A stretch of DNA of 64,000 nucleotides from Saccharina japonica (lineage: Eukaryota; Sar; Phaeophyceae; Laminariales; Laminariaceae), in NCBI GenBank assembly GCA_008828725.1, contig MEHQ01004134.1, positions 96,504-160,503 of the forward strand. The letters run 5' to 3'. Positions within the stretch are counted from its first letter, which is position 1. The number at the start of each line of letters is the position of its first letter. Below the pieces are notes generated by a model. The model was not told the DNA's origin. It made no database searches and saw only the letters and a list, made by a program, of their open reading frames with translations. Positions 36,112-47,689 of the stretch are shown here, piece by piece. Position numbers and translations under genes: made by a program.

Positions 36112-36747
36112 AGACTTCTGAAACACCATGTAGCCCCAGCGGATGAGGCCGCGGTCTGCCGCTGACGTTCACGTGTTCAGGCTCTTCACCGTGTCGTCCA
36201 TAAACTGATCGTCCATGCCCTCCAGGTCACCACGACGGGACACGAGCATCTCACGGGCCTGCGGGTGCAAAAACAAGGCCACCAATTGGTCTTTGGGGGT
36301 AAGCGAAGAAAGTTGCGGTATGGGCGCGAAGCCATCGGTGATAGGATCCGCCGCCAATTGAACACTGGTGGAAAGGAGCAAGCTCTTCGCGACCATGGCT
36401 TGACTGGCGGGGGGGGCTTTGCCTCCGCAACATATTTTAACTGGCGGTACGTCACCATGGCTGGCGTTTGGTTGGCGGAATCTCCCTACGTAGCGCGATC
36501 GCAGGGTGGGAAAGGGGGGGTCGGGTGAAACGGCAGAACCGAAGCTACGTTGTGTCGGCGGAGAAAAATGGGACAAACGCGGCCCGCGCGTGTGCTTAGA
36601 AAATCGAAACGCTTGGAATCTTATTCGCAACGAGATAGCGAAACAAAAAAGGAGGTATCCTCGCCAGCTTGCGTTCGACATTGCATGGAACGCGTAGAGT
36701 TTGTCACAAGTGTTACGGAAAACAAGAGGGGGTCGCGGACTGGGGAG

Positions 36748-36958
36748 GCGTGCTACGATAGAGATAGAGCTTTTTTATTGTCGAAATTTCATTATTGTGT
36801 TGGTAATATTTTTTGTTTGGTACTTAAGGCCATGAGATTGTTCATCAGTCAGCGATTTTGCTTTCCTCCAGAATCAGTTTTTGGGTGAGGTTTACGGCTT
36901 CTCAAGGGAAACGCCTCAAAACAAATAGGGTACACCTCTACCGTACAGGTAGCATGCG
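36748..36958. mobile_element. MITE, family CTACGGTAGAGGT, copy in copy C intron 4
   Basis: Inverted ends GCGTGCTACGATAGAG and CTCTACCGTACAGGTAGCATGCG-like (the right end carries a small insertion). It is AT-rich inside and encodes nothing. Confidence 0.55.
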
Positions 36959-37480
36959 TTTGGGTATTGTGTAATTGTGGGGCTGGGACAATGCGCCCAC
37001 CTTCGGCGTGGAGCCTAGGCCAGATAAACTGGGAAAAGTTAGGCGGGTATGTCGCATTTCAACGCGTTTGAATAATCCAATCAGTGCCAACCCGTGTATT
37101 CCGCTTCGCTACGTGTTCACTTGCATGTGCCTTCCGTCGGGTCTACGCCAGCGGGGTTGTGTCTACCGAGACACGGGAAATATGTTTACACATCCCTACT
37201 GTACATATCCGGCATCGTGGCTGCCACCATCGCAAGAAACAGAACCGTCTAAGGGAAACCTCACCGAACCGTAGTGGACCTCGAGATTTTCGGTCAGCTC
37301 GACGAACTCGACATGGTCGAGGCTGCAGTCCTCACCCCGTTGCCGGTAGGACTTCACCGTGGCCAGGCAGTCCACGTGGACGCGCTGGTACACCTTCCGA
37401 ACGAGATAATGTTGCGCGATGGAGGCATGTTTGGTGATCAACAATCTGAAAATACGTGTTGAGGAGCGGGTGGGGGGAGG

Positions 37481-37620
37481 GGGGGTGTACTTCATTTTCA
37501 TGCATGGCCGTAGTCATATGGCCATAGACTCTCCCATCCCTATAATGCCGGGACGGAGCATGTCGGGTTTTCACCGACCAGAAATACATTGCTAGCACCA
37601 AGCGCGAAGCGCTGTGAGGG
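37481..37620 (-). repeat. Dispersed repeat R1, poly(C) end and core
   Basis: On the - strand the core ends in a C run (G run at 37481-37490 on +). It is just upstream of exon 4 of copy C. Confidence 0.65.
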
Positions 37621-37740
37621 GGGGGGGGGACTTGTTTGTTGCTTGTCTTAGTCATTTGGCCTTTGACCACGCATCCCTTTCGAGACGGAGCACCGTCCTC
37701 ACTCCTAATAGAGACACCTCCAACAGTTGGGCGCTCACTA

Positions 37741-38245
37741 CGGGGAGGGGGGGTGCACTCATCAGCCGCATGTCATACATGACCGTAGTTGTATGATTAT
37801 AGACTCTCGCATCCCTACAATCCCGGTACGGAGCAACGTGAGGTTTTCACCGACCAGGCAGACATTGCTTGCACCAAGCGCGCCGTTAGGCGTTGGGCGA
37901 GTCGTATGGAGGGTGAGCTGCATCCTACTACGACTTGCAATGGGTGCCAGCTTCGAATCAATTGTTTGCTTGCGTGGTCACGTCCAGAGAGGGCAACGGG
38001 TATACTATGTAACTGCCTCGTGGGTGCCTTACCATATACCAGGTACACACTACGTGATACGATAATTCCCCTTGTGCGGAGTTGAGGTTCTCTACCCCGC
38101 AAAATGGGTCTAACTCGACCGCCAGTCGCGCGGTGACCGCCGAGAAAACAAAACGAAACAAAAAACGGTACTTTGGTTGTCGATCTCACGCAGTGAGAGG
38201 CGTATTGTATAGTGGCGTCTCCAACCGACGCCAAACTAACCTATT
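37741..38245 (-). repeat. Dispersed repeat R1, full-length copy
   Basis: About 500 bp. In - orientation it starts near 38245 (GTTAGTTTGGCGTC), passes TCACTGCGTGAGATC and the GTATCACGTAGTGTG block, then the core from ATGCAGCTCACCCTCCAT to the C run at its end. It matches 45251-45740 nearly end to end. Confidence 0.7.
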
Positions 38246-41099
38246 ATGTCAGTAAATGTAAGGTAGCTTCAAGAATATCTAAATATAAGGTATTTTCAAT
38301 ATGCGGTGATTACGCATGACTTGCATCTCACGAAACTCCGTAAAGTTGCTTCAATATACTTCAATATGCCATGGGCTGCGAGGAGAGGTGAAACAAAACG
38401 GGGATGGATCGATATCACCCCCTCCCCCCCCCCTAGGATACACATTTTGGTTCCAATTTTTCTCACCAAGGAAATCTGGTATTTCATCCGCTCCTGTCAC
38501 CGCCTTCCTCACGTCGTGCAAGTCCTCGGCCTCGGCCTCCTCCGATTGCATGATGTCCGTGAACACCATCCTCCCCCCCGGCTTCAGTACACGCGCCACC
38601 TCCGCCATTGCCCTGTGCCTTTCATTCCCTCCGTGCAGCAGCGCGTCTTGGGAGCAGGCGGCGTCACAGCTGGAGTCCGGCAAGCCTGTTTCGAAGAAAG
38701 ACTTCTCCCCGGGGATGGTGATTTTGTCCTGTAGCCCGGCGGCCTTGGTCAGGGCGGCGTTTACGCAGTTCTCTTTATTGGTAATGTTGATGTAAACCAC
38801 CTTCAATGTGTACGAACGTGGTGAGATAGAGGGGTTTTCCTGGTTGGCCTATTCAACGCGAGGACGTTTCTGCGAGTAGTTGAACTCTTTCCCCCCCCCG
38901 GTCTCTCTCTCTGCCGCCCTGTTTTTCCACCCTTCGTTCCCCATATATCGCCGCACATAGCCGAAGAAAAAGAGACATTGAAATCCCTAGCAAAAGTTAG
39001 TCCTCCTCCAGCCCCTCTTACACGAAGAAGCGCCAAAATCGGCGATAAGAAATGGGCATGGTGCACGAGACAATCCGCGCACCTTGCAGCCGAACTCCTT
39101 TGCGGCAGCCCGCGCCATGCCTCCATACCCACATCCCAGCTCCATGAGGGTACCAGTGTCGGGAAGGGGCTCGGGAAAACACCGAGAGAGAAGCCCCTTC
39201 ATGCACAGGAAGCTGGCCTTAGCGATCCTGGGCATTCCTTCCAGATTGGCGTCTTCCCCCTGGAGGATGTTGTACAACCCCACGTGCATGCACTCTCCTA
39301 CCCACGTCTGTGGGTTTCGTATGTAAAAAGGCGATGTCACGTGAGAGGCGAGTGGCCCGGGTTAGTATTGTCCTCTTCGTAGTGCTGGAGTGGATACATT
39401 CATGATCGACGGCCCACCCCCTGTATTGTCGTGTACAGCACAGGAGTAACGCACTTTGCGTCGACCGAATGATGCCGTTAGTTCTTGTACCGACTACATG
39501 GCGACACGATATCTCTGACTCGACGGGACAGGGACAGGGACTCCATCGCGGCCTGCTACCGTTCTTGGCATGACTGCTGGTCGGCGATGGCAAAGATGGC
39601 GTACTACACGCGCAAGTTTGATCTGATCGCCACCACTGCTATGAGTATACACGGACTGCCGTAGTAGTCGAGCTTCCGATCTGTTTTTTCTGCCTACATA
39701 CGAAACGCTCCCACCATAACCAAAGCTGGCAAGACGGAGACAATGTCAGCCCTGTAGGGGCGCAGTATAAGATATATCCTTGCAGCTCTCGCCTGGCGGT
39801 AGAAGTTGAAAGTGTTGTCAGAGTTGTAGTAGCCCTGCGCAGTCGCGGTGAGGGCATCAACGTTATCCTTCTCGGAGCACGTGGCCTGCGCAACGACAAG
39901 AGAGAAACAAAGCACAGAGCAGCGCATTTTGCACCCCTCCAGCAGCGTCGTGCGTTATTGGCGTACTAGGCTTACCGGCGGTGTTTATCAGAAGTAGGGG
40001 GGAGGGGGGGGGACCTCCCAAGGAGCCGAACACCAAGGGAGAGGTTCCCCGCGGCAGGTACGCATTATAGCGAGCTCTGCCGTACTGTACGACGACACAG
40101 CGTTCAAGCACGCCTTCTATAATAGCCTGAGTGACACGGGGGTCCCTAGCACCCTCAGTACATGGAAACAGGTGCTAGGAGCGACACCCAAAGTACCGAA
40201 CACTCCCCTGCTTCGATGCACGGCGTATTGTTTTTTTATCTGACCATGCTTCAGTGCGCCCACTCTGCCATGAGGTGCTTCCTGCCTTCGTTGAGCTCGC
40301 ACGCATTCGGTTCAGTCAAGCATTCGGCCAAGGTTCCGAGCCCCAACGAGATACGCAAGCATTTCACACAACACCAGCAGCAGTAACGTTACAGGCACAA
40401 CAAACGCCGGCAGCACGACGTCTTCGCCTGCCCACCGACTTCTGCAGCACTATAAAGCCCCAGCGGATGAGGCCGCGCCCCACCGCCGAGTTCAAGAACT
40501 CCAGACCCTTCACTGTATCGTCCACGAACTGCTCGTCCACGCCCTCCAGGTCACCACGAAGAGACGTGAGTACCTCGTGGACCTTCCGGTGGTGTAAAGG
40601 CGTTGCCGGTACGGGTTTTGAGGGAGGAGAGGGTGTTAACCCTTTTGGCCATGTTAGTCCGATTTTGGCGACCAAACACTTGGGATTAGACTAGAAACAA
40701 GCTCAGGAGGCCGCCGTTAAATGTGGAGGGAAAGCTCATTTTCAGCATCGGAGACACAGTTAAGGGATTGCCGGCTTTGAGGACCTCCAGCGCTTCAAAA
40801 AGGAATGAATGACGAATATAGCCCCCCACAGGGTAAATGTCGACTCGTGACGGAAACAATGATATTTTGGGGCCGAAAAACGATCGGGAAGGATGTCTTT
40901 AGGACCTCAAAAGGGGTTTGGTCGGCACTCCCCGTAAATAGCGCCATCAGCCGAACGTCAGAGACGGTTTCGGTGAGGTCGATAGCACGAAGGACGAACA
41001 CCCTCCTAAGTTTTCAGCAGCGCGTCTACGGATGTGGAATAATGGGGAGCTCACGTGACGATCGGTTTGGAACAAACTAAAGACATGGATCTATGACCC

Positions 41100-41580
41100 T
41101 TGAAAAGGGGCTGTGCACTCAATCGATTGCCGATTCGAGTCCGCCGCGTCTGCACAAGGCAAGGGGGGCAGGAGAAAGAGGCACGCGCTGAAGGGCGGGG
41201 GGGGAGGGAAGGGTGGACGGGGGTTGGAGGTGCGCCAATCTTCTGTGTGGCCTTGAGACTGCGGGAATGATGCCGTGGACGGAACGGGAGTGGAATTTCA
41301 ACGCTCTTGGACTGGTGCTACGGTAGGGGGGGAAGCCTGATTTTCATTACCACGTTTACTCCACTCGGGCGAGTGGAGGCTCTGTACCTCACTAAAAACT
41401 GGACGCAGGGATATTTTGTTGTCGCAGAGTAGCAAGCATGCCATGGTGGTGCATAACTCGAAAACTTAAAGCGCTAAAACTTAAAAAATCGCGAAGATAT
41501 ATGGTGGTCACTCGGCGGAGTGGCTCTCATCCGCTGAAAATAATGGACTTCAAAGCGACCCCCCTACCGTAGCACCAGTC
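41100..41580. other. Copy D intron 4, GA/CT-rich part
   Basis: Contains a GGGG-rich stretch (41190-41235) and a short direct repeat of GCTACGGTAGGGGGG-like sequence at both ends (41317-41331, inverse at 41563-41575). This may be the border of a small insertion. Confidence 0.35.
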
Positions 41581-42302
41581 CTTGAACGAACCAGTCAGTG
41601 TGAACCACGTTCTACGTTAGTGCCTGCCCTAACGTCAAAGCTGGCCGGATTGTGTTCGTAAAATCTAAGGGGAACCTGCGGTGAACTGTCGTTCGTCAGC
41701 GTGGCTGTCGTCGTAACCATACACAGCGTGGAGGAGTGTTGTTACCGACAAGTAGTGGGTCTCGAAGTTGTTGGTCCGGTCGACGAACTCGATGGACTCG
41801 AGGCCGGTGTCCTTGCCCCATCGCTCGTAGGACGTCGGTGTTGCCATGTCGTCCAGATGGAAGCACTGGTACACCTTCCGAACAGCAAGGAATCGCGCGG
41901 TAGAGTCATGGCGTGTGGCAGAAAGCCCCGAGCTCTATGTTACGGTTGGAGATAGGGGTGATGAGGCTGTCGAAAACGTGAGCTGGCAGGGCTTCCCCGA
42001 ATCACACGTTAGCAGAGGGGCGAGAAACAGGCTAGCGCAACGACTCCTCGCGTGCAATAGCGTACGGAAACGCGCGAAGTAGCAAGTTTCGAATTGTGGT
42101 TTGAGTTTGCATGGTGCACGGGTTCTTGGTAGAGGAAGGATGGAAGGATGGGGATATGGTAGCTAGTTGACCGCGGGCTTATCTGTTCCCGCTGGGTTGA
42201 ATTGGCGCATCGCATCCAATTCAAGGAGAAAACATCCCCACGCAAATATTACCGCCAACACACCATTTTCCCTCCGACACTTTTCAGAAGCGAGGAAAAG
42301 AC

Positions 42303-42544
42303 GCGTGCTACGGTAGAGGTAGCACTTTTTGGCTGAATCGTTTTTTGAACGATCGGGCTCCTTAACCCAAATTCGTCGGACTTTCATTTATGTGACGAAT
42401 TCTGTTTCAGCGCATATTTCGGTCATGAGATTTCACATCCGACAGCACTTTTATTTTTCTCCAAAATCATATTTTCGGTGAGGTAAAACGCTCCTCAAGT
42501 GAGGAGCTCAGAAAAAACATGGTGCACCTCTATCGTAGCATGCG
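42303..42544. mobile_element. MITE, family CTACGGTAGAGGT, copy in copy D intron 3
   Basis: Clean inverted ends GCGTGCTACGGTAGAGGT and ACCTCTATCGTAGCATGCG. Internal sequence (GGCTCCTTAACCCAAA, CGTCGGACTTTCAT, GGTGAGG, GAGGAGCTC) is shared with the copies at 51261-51943 and 53757-54043. Confidence 0.7.
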
Positions 42545-43189
42545 TCGAAACACCACGCCAAAGGTTGCGAAGCACCCACACAAGTTTGGGCTGAAAACAT
42601 TCATTCGATCATGAATAAATTAACCCTCATCTCGGCGAGAAGGTGCGTCTACTTCGTTTCCTTCCAGAGGGATCGATGGGTCAAAGGCAGTCGCTGAAGT
42701 CCGACAATAGTAAAAATATATCAACCTTGGTCTTGTGAAATATGGCCCAACATCGACCAAGATAGTTGGGCTGGAATGCACAAACACACGACGCCTTGTG
42801 GTTCCAGTTCTTGATCCCACCGGTTGCCAACGTCCCTCCCCCCCCTCATCCGCCCGCCCGACCATCCGCCCACTCCCTCTACTCTTGGTTCCCCTAACCT
42901 TCACCTCTTGCAAGTCCTTGGCCCCGGCCTCCTCTGACTGCATGATATCCGTAAACACCAGTTTACCTCCCGGCTTCAGCACGCGCGCCGCCTCCGCCAG
43001 CGCCCTGTGTCGCTCCGACCCCGCGTGCAGCAGCGCGTCCTGGGAGCAGACCACGTCGCAGCTGGAGTCCGGCACGCCCGTGTCAAAGAACGACTTCTCC
43101 CCGGGGATGGTGACTTTGTCTCCTAGCCCGGCGGCCTTGGTCAGGGCGGCGTTGATTCCGTTCTCTCTCTTAGCACACACCACCTTGGG

Positions 43190-44340
43190 GAAGTGTGCGC
43201 ATGGGGTTTGGTTTAAGAAGTTGGCGTTAGCGGTTTATTGTTGGGGAGTGTTCTTGGGTTTCCACGAGTCTCCTGCTTGGGGCTACCGGGAGGTACCCGA
43301 CATATGTAAGAGGGGAAGACATGCTTAAGAGTGGCGCCAAGCCGGCACTACAAACCTCGAGGTAGTTCGCTCGATCCGGTTGGGTACAGCAGAGACAAGG
43401 TGCTGATGGTAACAACCCAACTCCAATGTTAGGCTGAGACGTGTACGTATGTAGAAGGGGAAGGGGGTACCGAAATATTACAGTTTCGTCTGTTGACGCC
43501 AAGACTGCTTGGGGGGGGGATTACTCTCCGTACACGGGCTGGTTCAAGCTGACCGATGTCGTTAAACCGCAACGAATGTCGCTTGAAATATCTGCTCTAA
43601 ACGCCACGTATTTGGCATAGTACTAACGTCCAGGAACAGAGGAAGACGGTGGCATAACCAGCTTGTTTTGTTAAGGAACTAAGGCTGGCGATAGCGACGG
43701 AAATACGTCTCGACCAACCACAGGCCTTCACGAAAGGTCATACGAAGTACTAGTCAAGTGCTTCCGTAGGAATACATTTTTTTTCACATTACTTTCTGAG
43801 CGCGGCAGTTTCAGGTACTCGAAGGCATGCCTGTATACAGTTTCCCGCAAATCTTCGAAGAACTGACTGCGTAGGATATTTCACGCTCAAGGTTGGCCCC
43901 ATACTGAAACCAAGTATTTACGAGGCAACGCTGTTAAAATTGCACTGCTGTTATCGCATGAAGGAGGCTCAGTTTACGCCATTTATTGGAGTTAGATCCT
44001 GACGTTTTGAACAATGTTCTATGAGCCCGTGCCGACCCGTTAACGGAGGGTTTTTTTATTCGCCGGAACTTTGGAATCCCCTGTAAGTCCAAATGTCGAA
44101 AACAAAAGAAGAACGACAAACTATCTGTCGAAAACAAACCACAAAAACACCTTTCGTTATTGGGTTGGCAGGGGGGACTCACGACACAGATGTGAAACAC
44201 ATCAGGATACATCTCCTGAAAAACGGCGAGAAGTTCCGACGCTTTACCAATTTTGGGGCATTAAGCTCGAACTAGCCTGTACATGTCTACTGTTGTTGCT
44301 GTCGCCCTCCCTTACCCTCTCCCTTCCTTCGCCTCCTAGT
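43190..44340. other. Copy D intron 2 (between exons 2 and 3)
   Basis: No further coding features. The frames are short. Confidence 0.3.
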
Positions 44341-44726
44341 CCCTACGTACGGTTTTGTGCCACAAGGAGTGCAATCACTTGAGCGGCGGGGCTAGATATC
44401 GCGAACTTTTTTTCGTGTCGCTGCTGCCAAACGAAGCGAGATTCGAACGCAATACACGAGAGGGGTCCCCGCACCTTGCAGCCGAATTCTTTGGCGGCCA
44501 CCCGCGCCGTCCCTCCGTACCCAGAGCCCAGGTCCATGAGGGTGCACTTGTCGGGAGCGGGGCCGTCGCCGCTGGGGAAGCACCGAGAGAGGAGCTCTTG
44601 CGTGCACATTAAGCTGGCCTTAGCGATCCTGGGCACGCCTTCCAGCTTGGCATCTTCACCCTGGAGCATGGTGTACATGCCCACATGGACGTACTCTCCT
44701 CCACACACCTGCGAACAGGCGGTGGT

Positions 44727-45180
44727 AGGAACCGGGGGGTATAAGCCGCATGTCGTGCATGGCCGTATACGCGTGACCATAGACCCTCGCGGCCATACAA
44801 CGCCGGGAGAGAGCACGACGGATTTTCGCCGATCAGGGAGATATTTGATTGCTTGCACCAAGGGCGAAGCGCCGTGAGATGTTCGGCGAGTCGCATGCAA
44901 GGCGAGCCTCATCCTACTGTGCTATAAGAACTGCTTATGAGGCGAACTTTCTTGCATATCGATGACGGCGTCGAATTAACTGTTTTGTTTTCCGGCGTAG
45001 CCACTTCCAGAGACAGCGAAAAGTATACTATTAATACGTAAATGCCTCGTGGGTGGTCCACCATATACGCACTACGTGACACGATCGTTACCCTTGTGTG
45101 GAGTGTAGGTTCTTCACCCTGCACACATTGTCAAATTTCGATCGCCAGTACGGTGACCATCAAAACCAAAACGACACAAA
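44727..45180 (-). repeat. Dispersed repeat R1, long copy
   Basis: Core at 44740-44925, followed on + by the extension through ATACTATTAATACG, CATATACGCACTACGTGA and GATCGCCAGTACGGTGACC. It directly abuts exon 2 of copy D. Confidence 0.65.
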
Positions 45181-45250
45181 CAAAGGGGGGCGGGGGGGAC
45201 GAACTCATTTGTTGCTTGCCTTGGTCATTACCATTAACCACGCATCCCTT

Positions 45251-45740
45251 TCGGGGGGGGGGGGGGTACTCATGTCGTGCACGGCCGTAGTGTATGACCA
45301 TAGACCCTCGCATCCCTACAATCCGGGACGGAGCACGTTGGGTTTTCACCAATCCAGGCAACATTGCTTGCACCAAGCGCGAAGCGCCGTGAGGTATTGA
45401 GCGAGTCGCATGGAGGGTGAGCTGCATCCTGCTAAGAACCGCCTCTGAGGCGGACTTGCTATGGACGACAGCTTCAATAGTTAATTTAATTTCTGGTGTG
45501 GCCCACTTGACACGGGAGACATGTCAACTCCTCGGTGCCTTACCATATACACACTACGTGATACGATCGCTTCCCTTGTGCGGAGCAAAGGTTCTCCACC
45601 CCGCACAAATGATCTAACTCGACCGCCAGCTTTGGTGACCGCCAAAAAAAAGAAAAAAACGGTACCCTGGTTGTCTAGCTCACGCAGTGAAAAGCGTATT
45701 TTACAGCGTCGTCGCTAACCGACGCCAACCCAACCTATAC
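45251..45740 (-). repeat. Dispersed repeat R1, full-length copy
   Basis: G run at 45256-45267 (the poly(C) end on -), core to about 45430, then the extension ending GACGCCAACCCAACC near 45735. It is in tandem with the preceding copy. Confidence 0.7.
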
Positions 45741-46137
45741 ATATATAATATATTTATAGGGGGGGGGGGGGGCAGAGGGCCACCCACGGTATATTCAGAC
45801 GCCTCTTTGTTTGTGCAGCACGACCGGCAACATTGATTGGTGTGACTCGTTGGACTCGAAAATTACGACGAGGGCTTAGGATATCACTTCCACTCTATTT
45901 TGTGTTGGTCTATTTCCAGATCTAGCGCAGTATATGTGATGTAAGAGTTTGCGGCCGTATATTGTGGTAGCATGGGTCAAGCGTGGAGGATGACCCCGAG
46001 GCGTCGTCGCAATTCTCGCATGCAACAACCGCGAATAAAACACAAACCGTGATGGGACCGACCGAAAGTGGTTTTTGATATATGACTGGGGGGATCTCAG
46101 CCTGTGGCGGCCAACGTGACGCCTTTGAGACGGCACA
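45741..46137. other. Non-coding DNA
   Basis: A G run at 45761-45773. No gene supported. Confidence 0.3.
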
Positions 46138-46272
46138 AAATGATGATGGTCATGGTGATGATGATGATCATGGTGATGATGGTGGTCATGCTGATGGTGA
46201 TGATAATGGTGGTGGTGGTGGTGATAATGATGATGGTGATAATGATGATGATGAGGATGATGAGGATGATGG

Positions 46273-46318
<46 letters not shown>

Positions 46319-46376
46319 CATCATGATGGTGATGTTTACGATGATGATCATGGTGATGATTATTACGATGATGGTG
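46138..46376. repeat. GAT/GGT trinucleotide repeat, about 240 bp
   Basis: Mostly GATGATGGT units, so Asp-, Met- and Ile-rich frames are open throughout. These are shadows. Confidence 0.85.
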
Positions 46377-46700
46377 TCATCACATCTAGGTAGTCCACTT
46401 CCCTAACACCTCGACCGTGGTTACAGAATACATGAGCTTGCTGGGTGGACAGTAGAGCCGCAAACAACAGTACTGCTTCTACGAGCGTGGGAAATATACA
46501 ATTTTAATTTTGCGAGTACACGTGCGATCGAACGTTTGACCTCTATCATATTACCCAGGTCCACCAGATATGGACGAAGCTTTGGTGGCACTTGTGGTTG
46601 GTGCTGTGCTTCAGTGTCCCTCATTGAAGTCTTGCGCAATCCAGCGGGGCGGACGGCATGTTCTTGATACTACAGTACACGTACTACATGGAATTCTGAC

Positions 46701-47181
46701 GCATACTACGGTAGAGGTGGGCACCATGTTACAGAGTTTTCTGAGGCTGCTCACTTGAGGATCTCTATACTAATAGCAAGTCAAAAACTAGTTTTAGAGG
46801 GAACTAAAAGTGCTCGTACCCGATAGACAATCCCATGACCTCAATGTAAAATGGAAAAAAAAATGCTACAAAACAATCAAATTACCCCGATTGTGGGTTA
46901 AGGAGCCTTTAGGGCCCGTTTTAACGAAGAAGAAAAAAATCAATTTGGAAAAAAATACATTCAAATCCGCTTTTCATTGGTCAACACACGCACCAGCACC
47001 AAAGATTAGAATCTTGGGGCATAAAATTTGGTGCTGGTGCGTGTGTTGACCAATGAAAAGCGAATTTGAATTTTATTTTTTCCAACTTGAATTTTTGCTG
47101 CCTTCGTTAAGATGGGCCCTTAGTAGGTCATTCAGAAACATTTTCATTGAAAATGTGCTATTAATATACCTCTATCGTAGC
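46701..47181. mobile_element. MITE of the CTACGGTAGAGGT family, interrupted by another element
   Basis: Left end GCATACTACGGTAGAGGT, right end ACCTCTATCGTAGC. Its interior carries a second element at 46912-47119. Confidence 0.6.
46912..47119. mobile_element. Long hairpin element nested in the MITE
   Basis: Outer ends GGGCCCGTTTTAACGAAG and CTTCGTTAAGATGGGCCC. Inner arms of 42 nt (46962-47003 and 47027-47068) pair with one mismatch around a loop of 23 nt. No coding capacity. Confidence 0.75.
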
Positions 47182-47689
47182 AAAAATCTTCTTGGGATTC
47201 GGATCGAGATGCCTGCTCATTATCCGATTGTTTCACGTATTACTGCCCCTTGAGGCCGCGGGCTGCAACCCACACGTTTTGCAGGTCAAGAGGCGTGTTT
47301 CACGCTTCGGAAGTTTACGTTGACAGGCGAGAGTCGAGTCACGGGTTTCCTAAATAGGAGGGTTTTGTGCACAGTCTCACCACTACCCTCTGGAAAAATC
47401 CTACATCCCTACGTCGACGCCAGAGAGGACGCTGCATTGCGAGCCAAACCCAAATCACGTTATTATTGTGGATCGCTCAGTACCACGCCCCACAGGGTAC
47501 ATATTCATACACCTGCGTAGTAGGCCGTACTTATAGATGTATCTCCTAGGTTGATCGTGAAGGGTCGTACTAAAAAGCTATCACTGCCTCACACCTTCTG
47601 CTTTTCTCCCTCTACGAGAGTCTCTCCTTCTGCCTTTCGCCCGCAAGCGGCAATTCTCAACATGGGGCATCTTCTTCGATTTCCAAACG
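47182..47689. other. Non-coding DNA
   Basis: I see nothing beyond short unsupported frames. Confidence 0.3.

Larger units (their letters stand above)
36112..39927 (-). pseudogene. SDMT: Sarcosine/dimethylglycine N-methyltransferase, copy C, with in-frame stop
   Basis: Exons on the - strand: 39927 (or 39885)-39793, 39307-39083, 38800-38513, 37393-37265, 36258-36112. It keeps GYYNSDNTFNFYRQ, GLYNIL, LMELGCGYGGMAR (SAM site, Ser-to-Cys), CSQDALLHGG, LKPGGRMVFTDIMQSEE and LIRWGYMVFQKS. Differences: VWGGEH reads TWVGEC, exon 2 is three codons shorter, and exon 4 has lost RIHLDDMG-type residues (RVHVDCLATVKSYRQRG). In exon 5, the codon that is Trp in copies A and B is TGA (36171-36169), removing the last 20 or so residues, which include LIRWG. 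ATG 39927 would give a short hydrophobic leader, but that stretch also fits a pyrimidine tract ending GCGCAG. Intron 1 has a GC donor. Probably non-functional or truncated. Confidence 0.75.
40436..44708 (-). pseudogene. SDMT: Sarcosine/dimethylglycine N-methyltransferase, copy D, no exon 1
   Basis: Exons on the - strand: 44708-44475, 43183-42905, 41874-41746, 40582-40436. Readable features: VCGGEYVHVGMY (Trp-to-Cys compared with VWGGE), LMDLGSGYGGTAR (intact SAM site), CSQDALLHAGSERHRA, LKPGGKLVFTDIMQSEE, QCFHLDDMATPTSYERWG, GLIRWGFIVLQKS. Exon 3 lacks three codons at its start (VVCAKREN where A has VVCINIAKREN). All frames and GT-AG borders are intact, with no internal stop. No exon encoding YYDSDNAFNFYRQ is recognised upstream in the next several kb, and two R1 elements occupy 44727-45740. 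It may therefore be a 5'-truncated copy, or it may use a start I cannot see. Confidence 0.7.

Noticed and set aside
39886..39927. Signal peptide for methyltransferase copy C (hydrophobic stretch from ATG 39927)
   Set aside because: It lines up with the pyrimidine tract and AG acceptor seen before the same exon in copy B, so it may be intron. The family is normally cytosolic. Kept only as an alternative start.
46082..46406. Asp-, Met- and Ile-rich open frames
   Set aside because: They are translations of a GAT/GGT microsatellite.
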